DNA of 64,000 bases. It comes from a virus. Positions within the stretch are counted from its first letter, which is position 1; the number at the start of each line of letters is the position of its first letter. Location of the stretch: IMG/VR virus record IMGVR_UViG_3300042455_001893, positions 1 to 64,000 of that record, one strand, 5' to 3'. Positions 15,499 to 24,862 of the stretch are shown piece by piece. Below the pieces are notes generated by a model that did not search any database, was not told where the DNA came from, and worked only from the letters and a program-made list of their open reading frames with translations. The position numbers were made by a program, and so were the translations under genes.

Positions 15499-16293
15499 AT
15501 GAACAAACGTATTTTAGTTATGGGCCTACCTGGTTCAGGTAAAACATATTTGGCACAACATATTGTTGACCATTTACAAGCAGATAAAAAACGTGTAGGT
15601 TGGTTAAATGCTGACGATGTGCGTAAAAAGTATAACGACTGGGATTTTAGCAACGAAGGTCGTATTCGTCAAAGTCATCGTATGCGCGAATTAGCAGATG
15701 CAATGACTGATGTTGATTACGTCATCTGTGACTTTGTTGCTCCTCTAGTTGAGATGCGTAACAACTTTAAAGCAGATTGGACTATCTGGGTAGATACAAT
15801 TGACAAAGGTCGGTTTGAAGATACTAACAAAGCCTTTATTCCGCCAGAGATTTACGACTTTAGGATTACAGAACAAGATGGAGAAAAATGGGGGGAGTTT
15901 ATTGCCGCACACATTATAGACAATCGTCGTCGTCCTGTGTTTGACTGGAAAAAAGAAACTGTTCAGATGTTAGGCAGATGGCAACCATGGCATGCAGGTC
16001 ATCGAGCACTCTTTGAAAGATTACTGGCCAAGACTGGACAGGTCATCATCCAAGTACGTGATGTACAAGGATGGCAAGGTAGTAATCCTTTCGAAGTTGA
16101 CAAAGTTAAAGGATTTATCAAACGTGATTTAGATATGCTTTATCAAGGGCAATACGAAATTCAAGTTGTCCCAAATATTGTTCATATTGGCTGGGGTCGT
16201 GGTGTAGGATATACCAGTGGTGAGGAAACGTTTGATGAATCTATTACTGACATCAGTGCTACTAAAATTCGGAAAAATCTAGGTCTAGTATGA
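15499..16293 (+). CDS. APS-kinase-like / nucleotidyltransferase fusion
   Basis: 264 residues with two domains. The N-terminal P-loop kinase has Walker A GLPGSGKT (9-16) and NADDVR (38-43), the latter resembling the D-x-D-x-x-R region of adenylylsulfate kinases. From about 150 a nucleotidyltransferase domain has GRWQPWHAGH (HxGH at 165-168) and an ISATKIRK loop near the C-terminus, the equivalent of ISSTxxR. It could phosphorylate an adenylylated or small substrate and transfer a nucleotidyl group. PAPS production for the sulfotransferase 1 kb away is an attractive but unproven idea. A good AAAGGA site precedes the ATG. Confidence 0.75.
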   Translation: MNKRILVMGLPGSGKTYLAQHIVDHLQADKKRVGWLNADDVRKKYNDWDFSNEGRIRQSHRMRELADAMTDVDYVICDFVAPLVEMRNNFKADWTIWVDTIDKGRFEDTNKAFIPPEIYDFRITEQDGEKWGEFIAAHIIDNRRRPVFDWKKETVQMLGRWQPWHAGHRALFERLLAKTGQVIIQVRDVQGWQGSNPFEVDKVKGFIKRDLDMLYQGQYEIQVVPNIVHIGWGRGVGYTSGEETFDESITDISATKIRKNLGLV

Positions 16294-16739
16294 TCGGTAT
16301 TGAAATAATATTTTATTTCTTTCTATGGACTTTTATGATATACTGGATACACCGAGCCAGTCATAAAATTTCATTTCTGTCAAAACTACATTTTCATCAT
16401 CACGCTTATATTAAAAAACACAAGATAGTTTGGCATTGGAATAACATTTTTCTGTTCAATGACAATTGGCCTAGCACGTTTGATTATTGGATAACTGAAG
16501 TTCTACCTACTTTTATTTTCAGCTGGATCACCGGTCAATGGTGGATAATTATTTTATTTTATGTTTATGCAGCCATTATACAAGAAAGGCTAGAACACAA
16601 TAGAAAATTCAATTTGTATCCTTGGTACACATCTGGTCAATGGCATTATTTGCATCATACAGAAAGTAGATGCAATTATGGTATCGGAACACCTTTTTGG
16701 GATTGGGTCTTTAAAACAAATCGATCAATTAGATTATAG
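16290..16739 (+). CDS. Fatty-acid hydroxylase / sterol desaturase superfamily
   Basis: 149 residues, shorter than typical bacterial members (200 or more). Histidine boxes for a di-iron centre are present: HRASH (21-25), HFHHH (34-38) and HYLHH (119-123). Hydrophobic segments around 1-20, 68-100 give a membrane enzyme. It would hydroxylate or desaturate a lipid or carotenoid-like substrate. Translationally coupled to the upstream gene (stop/ATG overlap). The C-terminus overlaps a convergent gene. Confidence 0.8.
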   Translation: MIGIEIIFYFFLWTFMIYWIHRASHKISFLSKLHFHHHAYIKKHKIVWHWNNIFLFNDNWPSTFDYWITEVLPTFIFSWITGQWWIIILFYVYAAIIQERLEHNRKFNLYPWYTSGQWHYLHHTESRCNYGIGTPFWDWVFKTNRSIRL

Positions 16740-17103
16740 ATTTAAGTTGTCCGAGTCTGTTTCTCACGTTCAAAAAATCAGCAATTACAGTTTTTGTGGC
16801 AGTTCTTTGCCAATCTCGATCTTGCCAAAACTTTTTTGCATTTTGATTTACAGGATGATTAATAAATTCAGAAAATGATTCTTCATCTTTAAAAAAAGTA
16901 TAAATTTCTAATTTACATCCTGTTTCATCTAAGATTAAAAATCTATCTAGGATTCTGCCCTGTCTGATAAAATCAGCTGCTAACGCTCTAACTCCTGTGC
17001 CTTTTTTTCCTTGGAGTTTTTCTTCTAATCCTCGATAATAAAAATCATCCACACTTGTGCCATTTCTATTTTTTTCTTCGAATATAACTTTTTGTAGTAT
17101 CAT
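16729..17103 (-). CDS. Small alpha/beta protein, unknown (124 aa)
   Basis: No motif recognised. The predicted pattern (beta strand, helices, then 'LEIYTFFKDEESFSEFINHP') is compatible with a ferredoxin-like/ABM-type fold, and a similar pattern occurs in the 131-aa protein at 27418. It is coupled to the sulfotransferase gene upstream (4 bp overlap), so may act with it. Confidence 0.55.
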   Translation of the reverse strand: MILQKVIFEEKNRNGTSVDDFYYRGLEEKLQGKKGTGVRALAADFIRQGRILDRFLILDETGCKLEIYTFFKDEESFSEFINHPVNQNAKKFWQDRDWQRTATKTVIADFLNVRNRLGQLKSII

Positions 17104-17840
17104 AACACTAATTGATTAACAATATATGAAGGAAGGGCTGAATAATGTGTGTGATTTTTTTTAACTTCTTTTATAATTAAACTTTGCAGTTCTTCAAAAT
17201 TTCCAATATAAGAATTGATATCGTCGGTGTCGTTATAATTATGATCAAAAATAATTTTTTTGTTAAAATAAGTGTCTAAATTGTTTGCAATGTTATTATT
17301 TACAATATCTTCAAAATATAGTTTTTCGATAATATTAGAATCTTTAGCAAATAAATTCTCTAGTTCCCAATATGTTCTACAAAGTTGATTGAAAAATGTC
17401 ATTATTCTTCTTACTTCTCTTTTGGATTCAACAAAAATAAACGGATCATGTTTTTTAGAGCTACCTATGTAGTCATTATGGTCTATTGCGATCAGCATAC
17501 TTCCTATGACTTTCCAAATATCTTTTCTTAAAATTAAGATCACATCTAGATTATTATCTTTAATTAAATTTTTTAAATCTGAGTGAAAGGACAAGAAAGT
17601 TTTAAAACCAAAATAATCTACATTTTTCTTTGATTTTACACTAATAAATTTTTTAATGATTAAATCTTGATCGAATGAATTATTTTTCATCGAGTTAGCT
17701 AATCTGTGTAAGTTATGCGGATTAAACGGTTCGTAATTAGGAAACTCTGGAATCCAAATATCATCAAATTCGTTCAGCACATCGCAGACAAACGTAGTGC
17801 CGCTACGAGGAGTCCCAACAATAACAAAGTTTTTATTCAT
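17100..17840 (-). CDS. Sulfotransferase family protein
   Basis: 246 residues. IVGTPRSGTTFVCDVL at the N-terminus is the 5'-phosphosulfate-binding loop of PAPS-dependent sulfotransferases (TPRSGTT, residues 9-15), and LILRKDIWKVIGSM near 100-115 matches the 3'-phosphate-binding region. It would transfer sulfate from PAPS to an unknown acceptor such as a glycan, lipid or small molecule. The upstream fusion gene with an APS-kinase-like domain may supply PAPS. AT-rich codon use like the rest of the island. Confidence 0.8.
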   Translation of the reverse strand: MNKNFVIVGTPRSGTTFVCDVLNEFDDIWIPEFPNYEPFNPHNLHRLANSMKNNSFDQDLIIKKFISVKSKKNVDYFGFKTFLSFHSDLKNLIKDNNLDVILILRKDIWKVIGSMLIAIDHNDYIGSSKKHDPFIFVESKREVRRIMTFFNQLCRTYWELENLFAKDSNIIEKLYFEDIVNNNIANNLDTYFNKKIIFDHNYNDTDDINSYIGNFEELQSLIIKEVKKNHTHYSALPSYIVNQLVL

Positions 17841-17878
17841 TTTTTATTTTACCATATGCGATGTTTTTTACGGATGCA

Positions 17879-18643
17879 TTATATACAATATTCTGATTCA
17901 GCAGTAGCTTCTTGCAATCTTTGATCAGTAAGGGCTGATCTCAATCCTGTGATAGTGATATTTGGTCTTGGTTTATTTGAAATATTAAAAGTTCCATGCG
18001 GAACATTCAAGGTATCGAACATATGAACATCGCCAGCTCTCCACTGAGTGTGTACTGCATTACCGTATATAAGGATCTGGCCGGGTTCGTAATCTTCTAG
18101 ATGTACAATAATCCTAACTATTTTTGACGGGTCTGTGGGATTGCGATGCCATAATTTATCAATGTGCATGGCGAACGTCTGACCAGGCCATTGCACATGG
18201 CAACGATAACTAACTTTTTCTAAATGCCAATGGTCTACCATTTTTTTAATTTTAGGAAACTGATCTAGATATTCTTCTAAAACTAAGTTAGTATGATCAA
18301 CATGGTCTAAACCGTGAGCCTTTCTGTCGTTTTGCTCTTGTGTTCTCATTGGACTAACACCCCCAGGGAATCCCGGACGTTGACCTGCCGCCGTACTTTG
18401 ATCCCAGGATAATGATTTTGATTTATCTATAATTTTAGCAACATCGTCTGCCCAATCTCCTTTGAATCTTCCCAGCCGATGATACCATTCACCCTCATGC
18501 TCCTGTTTAAATTTATCAAAATGATAGTTGCTAAAGGTCTTGGTGTATTCGTAAGAGCTTTCATAGTTCTTACCATCTTGATGATTAAAATCTTGTGGTA
18601 GGGTTTTAAATTTTACCCTATCGATGTATTGGTTGATATTCAT
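17879..18643 (-). CDS. 2-oxoglutarate/Fe(II) oxygenase (Asp/Asn hydroxylase-like)
   Basis: 254 residues. Iron ligands His160-x-Asp162 (AMHIDK) and His216 (VPHGTF), with Arg226 for 2OG. The extended N-terminus (about 1-140) and the H-V-Q-W-P-G-Q-T-F lead-in resemble aspartyl/asparaginyl beta-hydroxylase-like or cupin-type oxygenases. Substrate unknown. Confidence 0.8.
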   Translation of the reverse strand: MNINQYIDRVKFKTLPQDFNHQDGKNYESSYEYTKTFSNYHFDKFKQEHEGEWYHRLGRFKGDWADDVAKIIDKSKSLSWDQSTAAGQRPGFPGGVSPMRTQEQNDRKAHGLDHVDHTNLVLEEYLDQFPKIKKMVDHWHLEKVSYRCHVQWPGQTFAMHIDKLWHRNPTDPSKIVRIIVHLEDYEPGQILIYGNAVHTQWRAGDVHMFDTLNVPHGTFNISNKPRPNITITGLRSALTDQRLQEATAESEYCI

Positions 18644-18673
18644 GACATTTTTCTTATGACAGCAAGGTGCATA

Positions 18674-19576
18674 TTATTTTTTTTCTAATGCGTTAATTGC
18701 ATTAGAAACAGTTTTTTCCAATTCTTCTTTACCAAATTTTTGCGACATATTGTAGTCTTTCAAAAAGTCAGCTTGTACTTTTTGATCTGTGACATATTCT
18801 TTCAATATAGAATTCCAAAATTCTACAGCTTTTGTATCAGTTCCCTTGGGCAATACCACGGCAAATCCGTCAGTACTTTTCCACTTAGGGAAGATTTCTT
18901 TAAACGTGGGAATGTTGGGATATTCTGCTAATCTAGTTGTGCTGTCTACAGCCAGTAATCGGATGGTTCCCGAATCAACAAAACTCTTTGTGATCAACAA
19001 TGGTACTGCTGCAAACTGCACATGATTGCCTGCAATATCTTGTACTACTGGAGCTCCACCTTTGTAGGGCACAAGAGTGGCACTTTTCATTTTTCCATCT
19101 GAAAGTTCTATTAACTGCTGTATAGTCATTAGTTGTCCGGGTGCGCCGTAGGCTAGAGTTTTTGGATTACCTTGATACAAATCAGTTAGAGACCGTATGC
19201 CACTATCTTTATGAGTGACAAACGCCATAATACTATTTTTTATCAACGTCACTGTTTCTAATTCTGCTTGAGGATTTTTCAATCTTTGGACGGCTATGGT
19301 GCCGGCTGTTGCAAAAGAAATATGATATCCGTCTTTGGGCATTGCGGCAATTTCATTCATGCCAATCAATCCTTCGGCTCCTGGTCTGTAAACTGCTACA
19401 AACTTAATGTTTTTTTTCGCTGCCCAATTTTCAAAATGCCTAAAAGTTTGATCAACACCGCCTCCTGGAGCAAATGGCATCACCACTTTAATGAGTTGGG
19501 AACCAGCGTCGAATGCTTGGCTGGGAGCAGATAAAAAAAACATCATGCTCAGTCCTAATAAAAATTTTTGTATCAC
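18674..19576 (-). CDS. Tripartite tricarboxylate transporter receptor (TctC/Bug family)
   Basis: 300 residues. A clear signal peptide (MIQKFLLGLSMMFFLSAPSQA, cleavage about residue 21) is followed by the Bug fold: VVMPFAPGGGVD (about 32-43), the ligand loop around PGAEGLIGMNEIA, and YGAPGQL. Such periplasmic receptors capture carboxylates for TctAB permeases; the permease genes are absent here. The start is GTG 19576 with GGAG upstream. A Bug receptor on a phage is unexpected. It might feed host TctAB, act as a sensor, or be a recently acquired cargo gene. Confidence 0.87.
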   Translation of the reverse strand: MIQKFLLGLSMMFFLSAPSQAFDAGSQLIKVVMPFAPGGGVDQTFRHFENWAAKKNIKFVAVYRPGAEGLIGMNEIAAMPKDGYHISFATAGTIAVQRLKNPQAELETVTLIKNSIMAFVTHKDSGIRSLTDLYQGNPKTLAYGAPGQLMTIQQLIELSDGKMKSATLVPYKGGAPVVQDIAGNHVQFAAVPLLITKSFVDSGTIRLLAVDSTTRLAEYPNIPTFKEIFPKWKSTDGFAVVLPKGTDTKAVEFWNSILKEYVTDQKVQADFLKDYNMSQKFGKEELEKTVSNAINALEKK

Positions 19577-19620
19577 TACTCATCTCCGTAAGTGAAAATA
19601 TTTATGCAATAAAGTGCTAT

Positions 19621-19628
19621 GATAAATA
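19621..19628 (+). promoter_or_regulatory. Late promoter core (GATAAATA), leaderless arrangement
   Basis: GATAAATA-TTTC-ATG. The same 8-mer core and TTTC spacer precede the cyclase ATG at 59612 on the other strand. Confidence 0.55.
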
Positions 19629-19632
19629 TTTC

Positions 19633-20568
19633 ATGAAAAACAATACTTGGAATAAATTACTAGAATTAAAAAAATTACCTTTTGGCAGTGTACATTGCAT
19701 TAAAGATCAAGATTTAGAACAAGAAGTATCTGATATCATTGTTGATGTTCTGCAAAATGATTGTATGAATGATGATGAAATACACGATAAATTTACAAAA
19801 GAGTATAAAGCATGGATAATGAAAACCACCTCTAATCAAGTTATAGGTTTGGAAAAATTCCAAGGCCTCGCTTTTTCAAACGGAACCACAGAAGCTTTTG
19901 ATAAATTTTATCTAAAAAATCGTAATCGTAGGTTAAGGTATTTTCGAGGCGAATACATGTATCATTCAATAGCTGCCAAGCTATATTTTGATCAGAGTGT
20001 CTGTATTGAAGATGAACCAATACAAGAAAATGACGTGGTGATTTTTAGTCTTCCGTTCGCTGGCACCGGAAATGAACATGTAATGACTGATTCGGTTTTA
20101 GAAACTTGTGAAGCACTAAAAGTTCCAGTGTTAATCGACTGTTGCTACTTTGGAGTTTGTGGCGGAATCAATTTTGATTTTTCTTATGAATGTATTACTG
20201 ATATCACATTCAGCCTTAGTAAAAATTTTCCGGTACAACACCTTAGAATCGGCATGAGACTAACCAAAGAAGACAATGATGATGCTTTATATGTTTATAA
20301 TAAAAACAAATACGTCAATAGACTGTCGGCTGCGGTTGGATTAAAACTATTACAACGATATACTGCCGATTACAATTATCAAAAATATCGTGCAGTACAA
20401 GAAAAGTTTTGTGAAATTTTAAAAGTAGAAATGTCAAAGTGTGTTTTTTTCGCAACTTCTACTGAGTCATTCGAAGAATACAATCGTGGAATAAAAGAAA
20501 ATAGACTTTGTTTTTCAAAATATCTAAAATCAGAAATGTTGCCGCACAACTTCTATGATAAATCCTGA
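19633..20568 (+). CDS. PLP-dependent aminotransferase-like protein (fold type I)
   Basis: 311 residues from ATG 19633; the upstream extension would run into the divergent gene. FSNGTTEAFDKFY (small-domain glycine turn), VLIDCCYFGVCGG (the Asp expected to bind the pyridine nitrogen) and ITFSLSKNFPVQHLRIG, with the putative Schiff-base lysine in SLSKN, follow the order of fold-type-I aminotransferases. Shorter than classical members (about 400). Substrate unknown. Could provide an amino group in a pathway with the neighbouring ligases and oxygenases. Confidence 0.6.
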   Translation: MKNNTWNKLLELKKLPFGSVHCIKDQDLEQEVSDIIVDVLQNDCMNDDEIHDKFTKEYKAWIMKTTSNQVIGLEKFQGLAFSNGTTEAFDKFYLKNRNRRLRYFRGEYMYHSIAAKLYFDQSVCIEDEPIQENDVVIFSLPFAGTGNEHVMTDSVLETCEALKVPVLIDCCYFGVCGGINFDFSYECITDITFSLSKNFPVQHLRIGMRLTKEDNDDALYVYNKNKYVNRLSAAVGLKLLQRYTADYNYQKYRAVQEKFCEILKVEMSKCVFFATSTESFEEYNRGIKENRLCFSKYLKSEMLPHNFYDKS

Positions 20569-21196
20569 ATATTCCTCTAGGTTTGGAACTATAGATGATC
20601 TAGTATATCTAGAAAAATTATTAGTTGACACCAAAAATTATAAACAGAACACTTCCAAAATTTGGTCGTATCCTTTTGATGATAAAGATTTTGATATCTC
20701 TGTTTTTATCAAATCTATCGAAACAATGATTTCTAATGAAACTCAAACTAAAAATAAGATTGCTCTAGTATTTGACAAAGAAGAAAATATTAAATGTATT
20801 GCTATTGGTCAGTTCTGGAATATGATCAAATCTTGGCGGCAATGTATAATACTTTGTAGTCCTAATAATTCTATTTTCAATGCTGTGGATAATGGCATTG
20901 CTGACACCAGCACATTGCTCATTTCACATGCAGAAAGTATAGGATATTATTCCTATGATTTTATTGTGGCTAATCCTAAAACTACCAACCGCTGGAATAG
21001 AATGAGACAACAGATACCAATAATAAAAGATAGGTATGAATTTTTTGACGAGGCAATTATTCCTGCTGGTACAATGCCGTCACATCCAAGATATAGGCAA
21101 ATGATGAGAAATAGAACCTGGAATGTAGATCTTCTTTATCGAATTGGTTATTTGAAAAATCAATATAGAAATAATGATTTTTTAATTTCTTTATAA
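20555..21196 (+). CDS. GNAT-like acyltransferase or related phage protein
   Basis: 213 residues. The overall alternation (IALVFDKEENIKCIAIGQFW; long helix; PKTTNRWNRMRQQIP) suggests an acetyltransferase-like fold without a textbook acetyl-CoA loop, so the call is weak. It overlaps the 3' end of the PLP-type gene by 14 bp, suggesting a functional pair. Confidence 0.4.
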   Translation: MINPEYSSRFGTIDDLVYLEKLLVDTKNYKQNTSKIWSYPFDDKDFDISVFIKSIETMISNETQTKNKIALVFDKEENIKCIAIGQFWNMIKSWRQCIILCSPNNSIFNAVDNGIADTSTLLISHAESIGYYSYDFIVANPKTTNRWNRMRQQIPIIKDRYEFFDEAIIPAGTMPSHPRYRQMMRNRTWNVDLLYRIGYLKNQYRNNDFLISL

Positions 21197-21778
21197 TCAA
21201 TCTTTGACTAGATTCCGTTCAGCGAAATATTGAAGTGTATTTTCAAATTCTGTGTAATCGTCGCATGGTCGATTTTTTAGAGACTCTGTTGGTTTTCCAG
21301 AATAATGTGCAATTGTTAATAGATACCTATCTTTGATTCCTGTAGTGACAGTGAAATGTGGAATTTGTGTGTTCAATAACACAAATTTGTTGTGATCGTA
21401 TTTGAGTTCGATAAATCTTTCGTACATCATAGACCCAGTAGATTCTTTAGGATTTGCATCAGGAGCGAATAAAACAAGATAATTTTCATCCTCACCTAGC
21501 GTCAAGTTAAGAGTTATATTCCGCCATGCGTCTCTATGCCAATTGTAAAAATGGTTGGCTTCTATTAAAAATATAGATGCACGTAAATTTAGATCACACA
21601 TTACTTTGTGTACTTCGGTTCCTAAAAAATAGTCTTTAGGTAGATTATATTGTTTAAAAGTTTTTGACGAATCATATAATTTAACTTCTACCTGACTATA
21701 ATTGAAACTACGATATTCTTTAAAAATTTTATGATCTTCGGGAATTCCAAGATTAAGTTTTCTAAAACATTTTTCCAT
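21197..21778 (-). CDS. 2-oxoglutarate/Fe(II) oxygenase
   Basis: 193 residues. His81-x-Asp83 (NWHRDAWRN), His141 (IPHFTV) and Arg151. The 'W-H-x-D-x-W-R-x-x-x-L-N' form is typical of phage aspartyl-hydroxylase-like oxygenases. It is co-oriented with the radical-SAM gene directly upstream. Confidence 0.8.
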   Translation of the reverse strand: MEKCFRKLNLGIPEDHKIFKEYRSFNYSQVEVKLYDSSKTFKQYNLPKDYFLGTEVHKVMCDLNLRASIFLIEANHFYNWHRDAWRNITLNLTLGEDENYLVLFAPDANPKESTGSMMYERFIELKYDHNKFVLLNTQIPHFTVTTGIKDRYLLTIAHYSGKPTESLKNRPCDDYTEFENTLQYFAERNLVKD

Positions 21779-21779
21779 G

Positions 21780-23216
21780 TTAATACTCCATTGCCAGCTT
21801 ATAATATTTTTCTATAAGTTTTTCTGTCATCTGATTTTTTACTCGGATTTCGAAAAGATCTAGATAATTGCTGTCGAGAATCTCTTGTTTGGAAAATCCT
21901 ATATTTCTATGCGCCGAATAATTCCAAACACTAGGAACTGCTATACCAGCTATTTTTTTTATATTATTGTTAACCCATTCGGTGGCTCTGTCTCTAGTCA
22001 TATGGCTAGAAACCCATTCCCAATCACTATCATTAATAAATCTATAACCATATTTTTCATATTCTCTTTCAAATTCACTTGATGCAACGCCTTTATGTAT
22101 CGATAGCACATTATAAAACCAGTCGTGAATTTTATTCTGTATAAACCATTCTTGAGAATCTTGCCAGTCTTGTTCTGTTTCTTTTCCAAGGCCCACTATC
22201 ATAGAGCAGTTTATTATCACATCATCACCCCATTTTGTTCTGATGTCTCTAAGTGAAGATTTATTATTTTTGGCGCCCCAACCTTTTCCTATGATTTTAC
22301 AAGATTCGGGGTCGAATGATTCGATACCAAAATGGCAACTTACCAAACCACTTTCGGGTAATAGTTCTTGTTGTTCCGGCCATATGTACAACAGGTCTAG
22401 TCTAGCATATCCTATATATTCTATTGTGAAAGGTAATTGCTTTACCATCTCACAGAATGCTCTTGTTCTTTCTCTATGGCTATTCAGTGTATCATCTGAT
22501 AGATGATATCTAGTGGTTCCAAAGTTTTCATAGTTATGAATTAAAGATTGTTTAATACTCTCCATAGATTTATTAAAATCATCTTTGTCTTTTCCTATGT
22601 TAGGATATTGACAAAACTTGCATTTAAATATACAACCTCTACTTAATTCTAAAGGAAGAGATTCTTCTGGTAGGATAAAATCATTTTTTTCATAACGCAT
22701 TGAACAATTTTGAATATCATATTTTTGTGTAGGATGTATTATCTTAACATCGTTTTCTATGGTAAACTTAGGATGAGAAGATCCTTTAAAAATATAATGG
22801 CAGTATTCGAGAAAGCTGTGTTCCGCTTCATCTTTAAACACAGCATCTACCTTCCAATTAATTTTTTTCCGACCGTAGTTGATCCAATTTATTGCCCAGA
22901 CTCCCCCGATGACAATTTTAACCCAGGGAAAATTTTCTTTGACTTCATCTAGGATATCATGAATTAGTTGTTCACCATGTACAAATCTTTGATTTGTTTT
23001 AAGCAAAGCAAAAGGAGCATATCCTACTATTTTTGTTTCTGTCGTAATGAATTTTTTTAATAGAGATAATCTCTGTTCCTTTGTCATAAAGTAAATGTAA
23101 TCAAGTACCTGCGTTGAATAGCCATTAGATCTCAACCACCAAGCTATCTGGTATGGTCCAAGATATCGTACCTGTCTACGAGGATCAGTGTTAGTAGTGA
23201 GTATGAGTACTTGCAT
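21780..23216 (-). CDS. Radical SAM protein with N-terminal B12-binding-like domain
   Basis: 478 residues. The N-terminal about 140 residues resemble a cobalamin-binding/Rossmann domain (LILTTNT...RYLGPYQIAWWLRSNGYS; VIGGVWA). The radical-SAM cluster motif is C195-x3-C199-x2-C202 (RGCIFKCKFC). The core continues with HLSDDTLN and IGYARLDLL. Members perform methylation or C-C/C-S bond chemistry on lipids, peptides or antibiotics; the substrate cannot be named. The 4Fe-4S cluster would depend on Isc proteins. A 2OG oxygenase lies 1 nt downstream. Confidence 0.85.
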   Translation of the reverse strand: MQVLILTTNTDPRRQVRYLGPYQIAWWLRSNGYSTQVLDYIYFMTKEQRLSLLKKFITTETKIVGYAPFALLKTNQRFVHGEQLIHDILDEVKENFPWVKIVIGGVWAINWINYGRKKINWKVDAVFKDEAEHSFLEYCHYIFKGSSHPKFTIENDVKIIHPTQKYDIQNCSMRYEKNDFILPEESLPLELSRGCIFKCKFCQYPNIGKDKDDFNKSMESIKQSLIHNYENFGTTRYHLSDDTLNSHRERTRAFCEMVKQLPFTIEYIGYARLDLLYIWPEQQELLPESGLVSCHFGIESFDPESCKIIGKGWGAKNNKSSLRDIRTKWGDDVIINCSMIVGLGKETEQDWQDSQEWFIQNKIHDWFYNVLSIHKGVASSEFEREYEKYGYRFINDSDWEWVSSHMTRDRATEWVNNNIKKIAGIAVPSVWNYSAHRNIGFSKQEILDSNYLDLFEIRVKNQMTEKLIEKYYKLAMEY

Positions 23217-23219
23217 TTT

Positions 23220-24032
23220 TTATTTTGAAGATTCCCACCATATTGCATAATCTGAATATTTGTTTACAGATCTTGTAAGTAAGTCATACAATTTATCAGG
23301 GTTCCAGGCGTTGTGATTCACAGAAGGTCGATGCGAATGAACTAAAAATGTCACCCTAGCACATCGATCGTATTCAAATGCTTCGATACCGTGTGCTGCT
23401 CTCGTACTAGTCAACGCCCAGGCGTGTCTCTGGCAAGGATGACTGCTGTAAATTTTTTTATTTAAATCTACGTATTTCTCCCATTCTTGTGGGTACACAT
23501 TTTCTGATTCTATAATGTAAGTGGATATGCGATTGTTTTCGTTGGTTTTTCTAGGACAAAAATATAACGCATCCTCTTTAACTTCGTTGTGAAGATAAAA
23601 TCTCATCCCTAGCCAATCATCGGCATCGGTGTGCAATGGAGCTGCCACGTTTGATTTTTGTAAAAGGATAGTTACTCCGGACAATATATTGTAGGGGAAA
23701 AGATGAATGTATTCAACTACATCTGGAAATATCTTATCAAACTCTGAAATCCAAGAATTGCTGTATCCGTGATGAAATGCACTAACTTGGATCCAGGGAT
23801 AAAATCCCCAGCCTTTCATACCCCGTTCCTCGAAATGCATAATTTTTTGACCGGTCTCGGGATGATTAATATTTCCTACAAGTTTGGGGGCTTTTGTGAA
23901 GGCCCAATCTGTAAATAGATCGATATCGACCTTAGGAGGTTCTGGGAGATCTAGAGGAATATAAATCAAATCTCGAAATTGATCAAACTTTTTTGGCCAG
24001 TGTTGAGAAGGAATTTGAGTGGTGTGAATCAT
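23220..24032 (-). CDS. 2-oxoglutarate/Fe(II) oxygenase
   Basis: 270 residues from ATG 24032; an upstream in-frame TTG would overlap the divergent desaturase. His134-x-Asp136 (PLHTDADDW), His214 (AAHGIEAFE) and Arg223/226 form the Fe/2OG site. The region preceding the triad is long and aromatic. Its start is 18 bp from the divergent desaturase start, so regulation must be shared or lie within genes. Confidence 0.75.
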   Translation of the reverse strand: MIHTTQIPSQHWPKKFDQFRDLIYIPLDLPEPPKVDIDLFTDWAFTKAPKLVGNINHPETGQKIMHFEERGMKGWGFYPWIQVSAFHHGYSNSWISEFDKIFPDVVEYIHLFPYNILSGVTILLQKSNVAAPLHTDADDWLGMRFYLHNEVKEDALYFCPRKTNENNRISTYIIESENVYPQEWEKYVDLNKKIYSSHPCQRHAWALTSTRAAHGIEAFEYDRCARVTFLVHSHRPSVNHNAWNPDKLYDLLTRSVNKYSDYAIWWESSK

Positions 24033-24049
24033 TTTAATTAAATAAGGGT

Positions 24050-24862
24050 ATGTTAACAAATCTACTACAAAAAATTTCAATCAATAAAAATCTAAGAACA
24101 ATAACGATACCGCAGCATGTGATATTTATCAGTGGTATCGCGATGGTACTGTTAGATATGACATCGGCATGGTGGCTGTTAGCTGCGTATGTAGGATGGT
24201 TCTTTATTGGATTCATTGGATTTAATATTTTCTATCATAGGTATATTTCACATTCTGCCTTCCAGACGCATAAAATTTTAGAAATTGTTGGAGTATATCT
24301 AGGACTGCTAGCAGGTAGAGGCAGTCCAGTTTGGATGGCAAACATACATACTCCCTATCATCATAGATATAGTGATACTGATCTAGATCCTCATACTCCT
24401 ACTAAAGGTTTTTGGCATGCGTATTTGACATGGCAGAACAATCCTCCTAAACTTAACCCAATGTTTTGTAGAAAAATGCTTAGGGATCCTGTAATGAAAT
24501 TTATGAGCGATCATTACTATAAAATTTTCTGGATCACATTTGTATTGTTATTTGTTATAAAATGGGAATTGGCCGTTTTCTTTTTTATGGGTGCTGGAGT
24601 TCTACAAACACACAGTGAAGCAATAATTGCAACTTTTGGACATACGCCAAACTATGGAACTAGAGAACATGAAACAGGGGATAACAGCAGAAATTTAAGG
24701 GGTATCTTTAATTGGATTACACTGGGCAGCGGACTGCACAATAATCATCATGCACGTCCCGGACATTACAGCTACGAAACACATCCTGGAGATTTTGATT
24801 TTGCTAGACGAATTATTGAGCTGATAGCTAAACCTGGATCGCTTAGAACAGGAACAGACTAA
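24050..24862 (+). CDS. Membrane fatty-acid (acyl-lipid/acyl-CoA) desaturase 1
   Basis: 270 residues with the three histidine boxes of delta-9-type di-iron desaturases: HRYISH (63-68), HTPYHH (100-105) and HNNHH (230-234). Hydrophobic segments near 25-60 and 158-185. It would introduce a double bond into a fatty acyl chain at the membrane, using O2 and an electron donor not encoded here. It is followed by a second desaturase with stop/start overlap (TAATG). Confidence 0.9.
   Translation: MLTNLLQKISINKNLRTITIPQHVIFISGIAMVLLDMTSAWWLLAAYVGWFFIGFIGFNIFYHRYISHSAFQTHKILEIVGVYLGLLAGRGSPVWMANIHTPYHHRYSDTDLDPHTPTKGFWHAYLTWQNNPPKLNPMFCRKMLRDPVMKFMSDHYYKIFWITFVLLFVIKWELAVFFFMGAGVLQTHSEAIIATFGHTPNYGTREHETGDNSRNLRGIFNWITLGSGLHNNHHARPGHYSYETHPGDFDFARRIIELIAKPGSLRTGTD

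Noticed and set aside
24033-24080. N-terminal extension of the oxygenase from TTG 24080
   Set aside because: Non-ATG, no Shine-Dalgarno, and it overlaps the start of the divergent desaturase.
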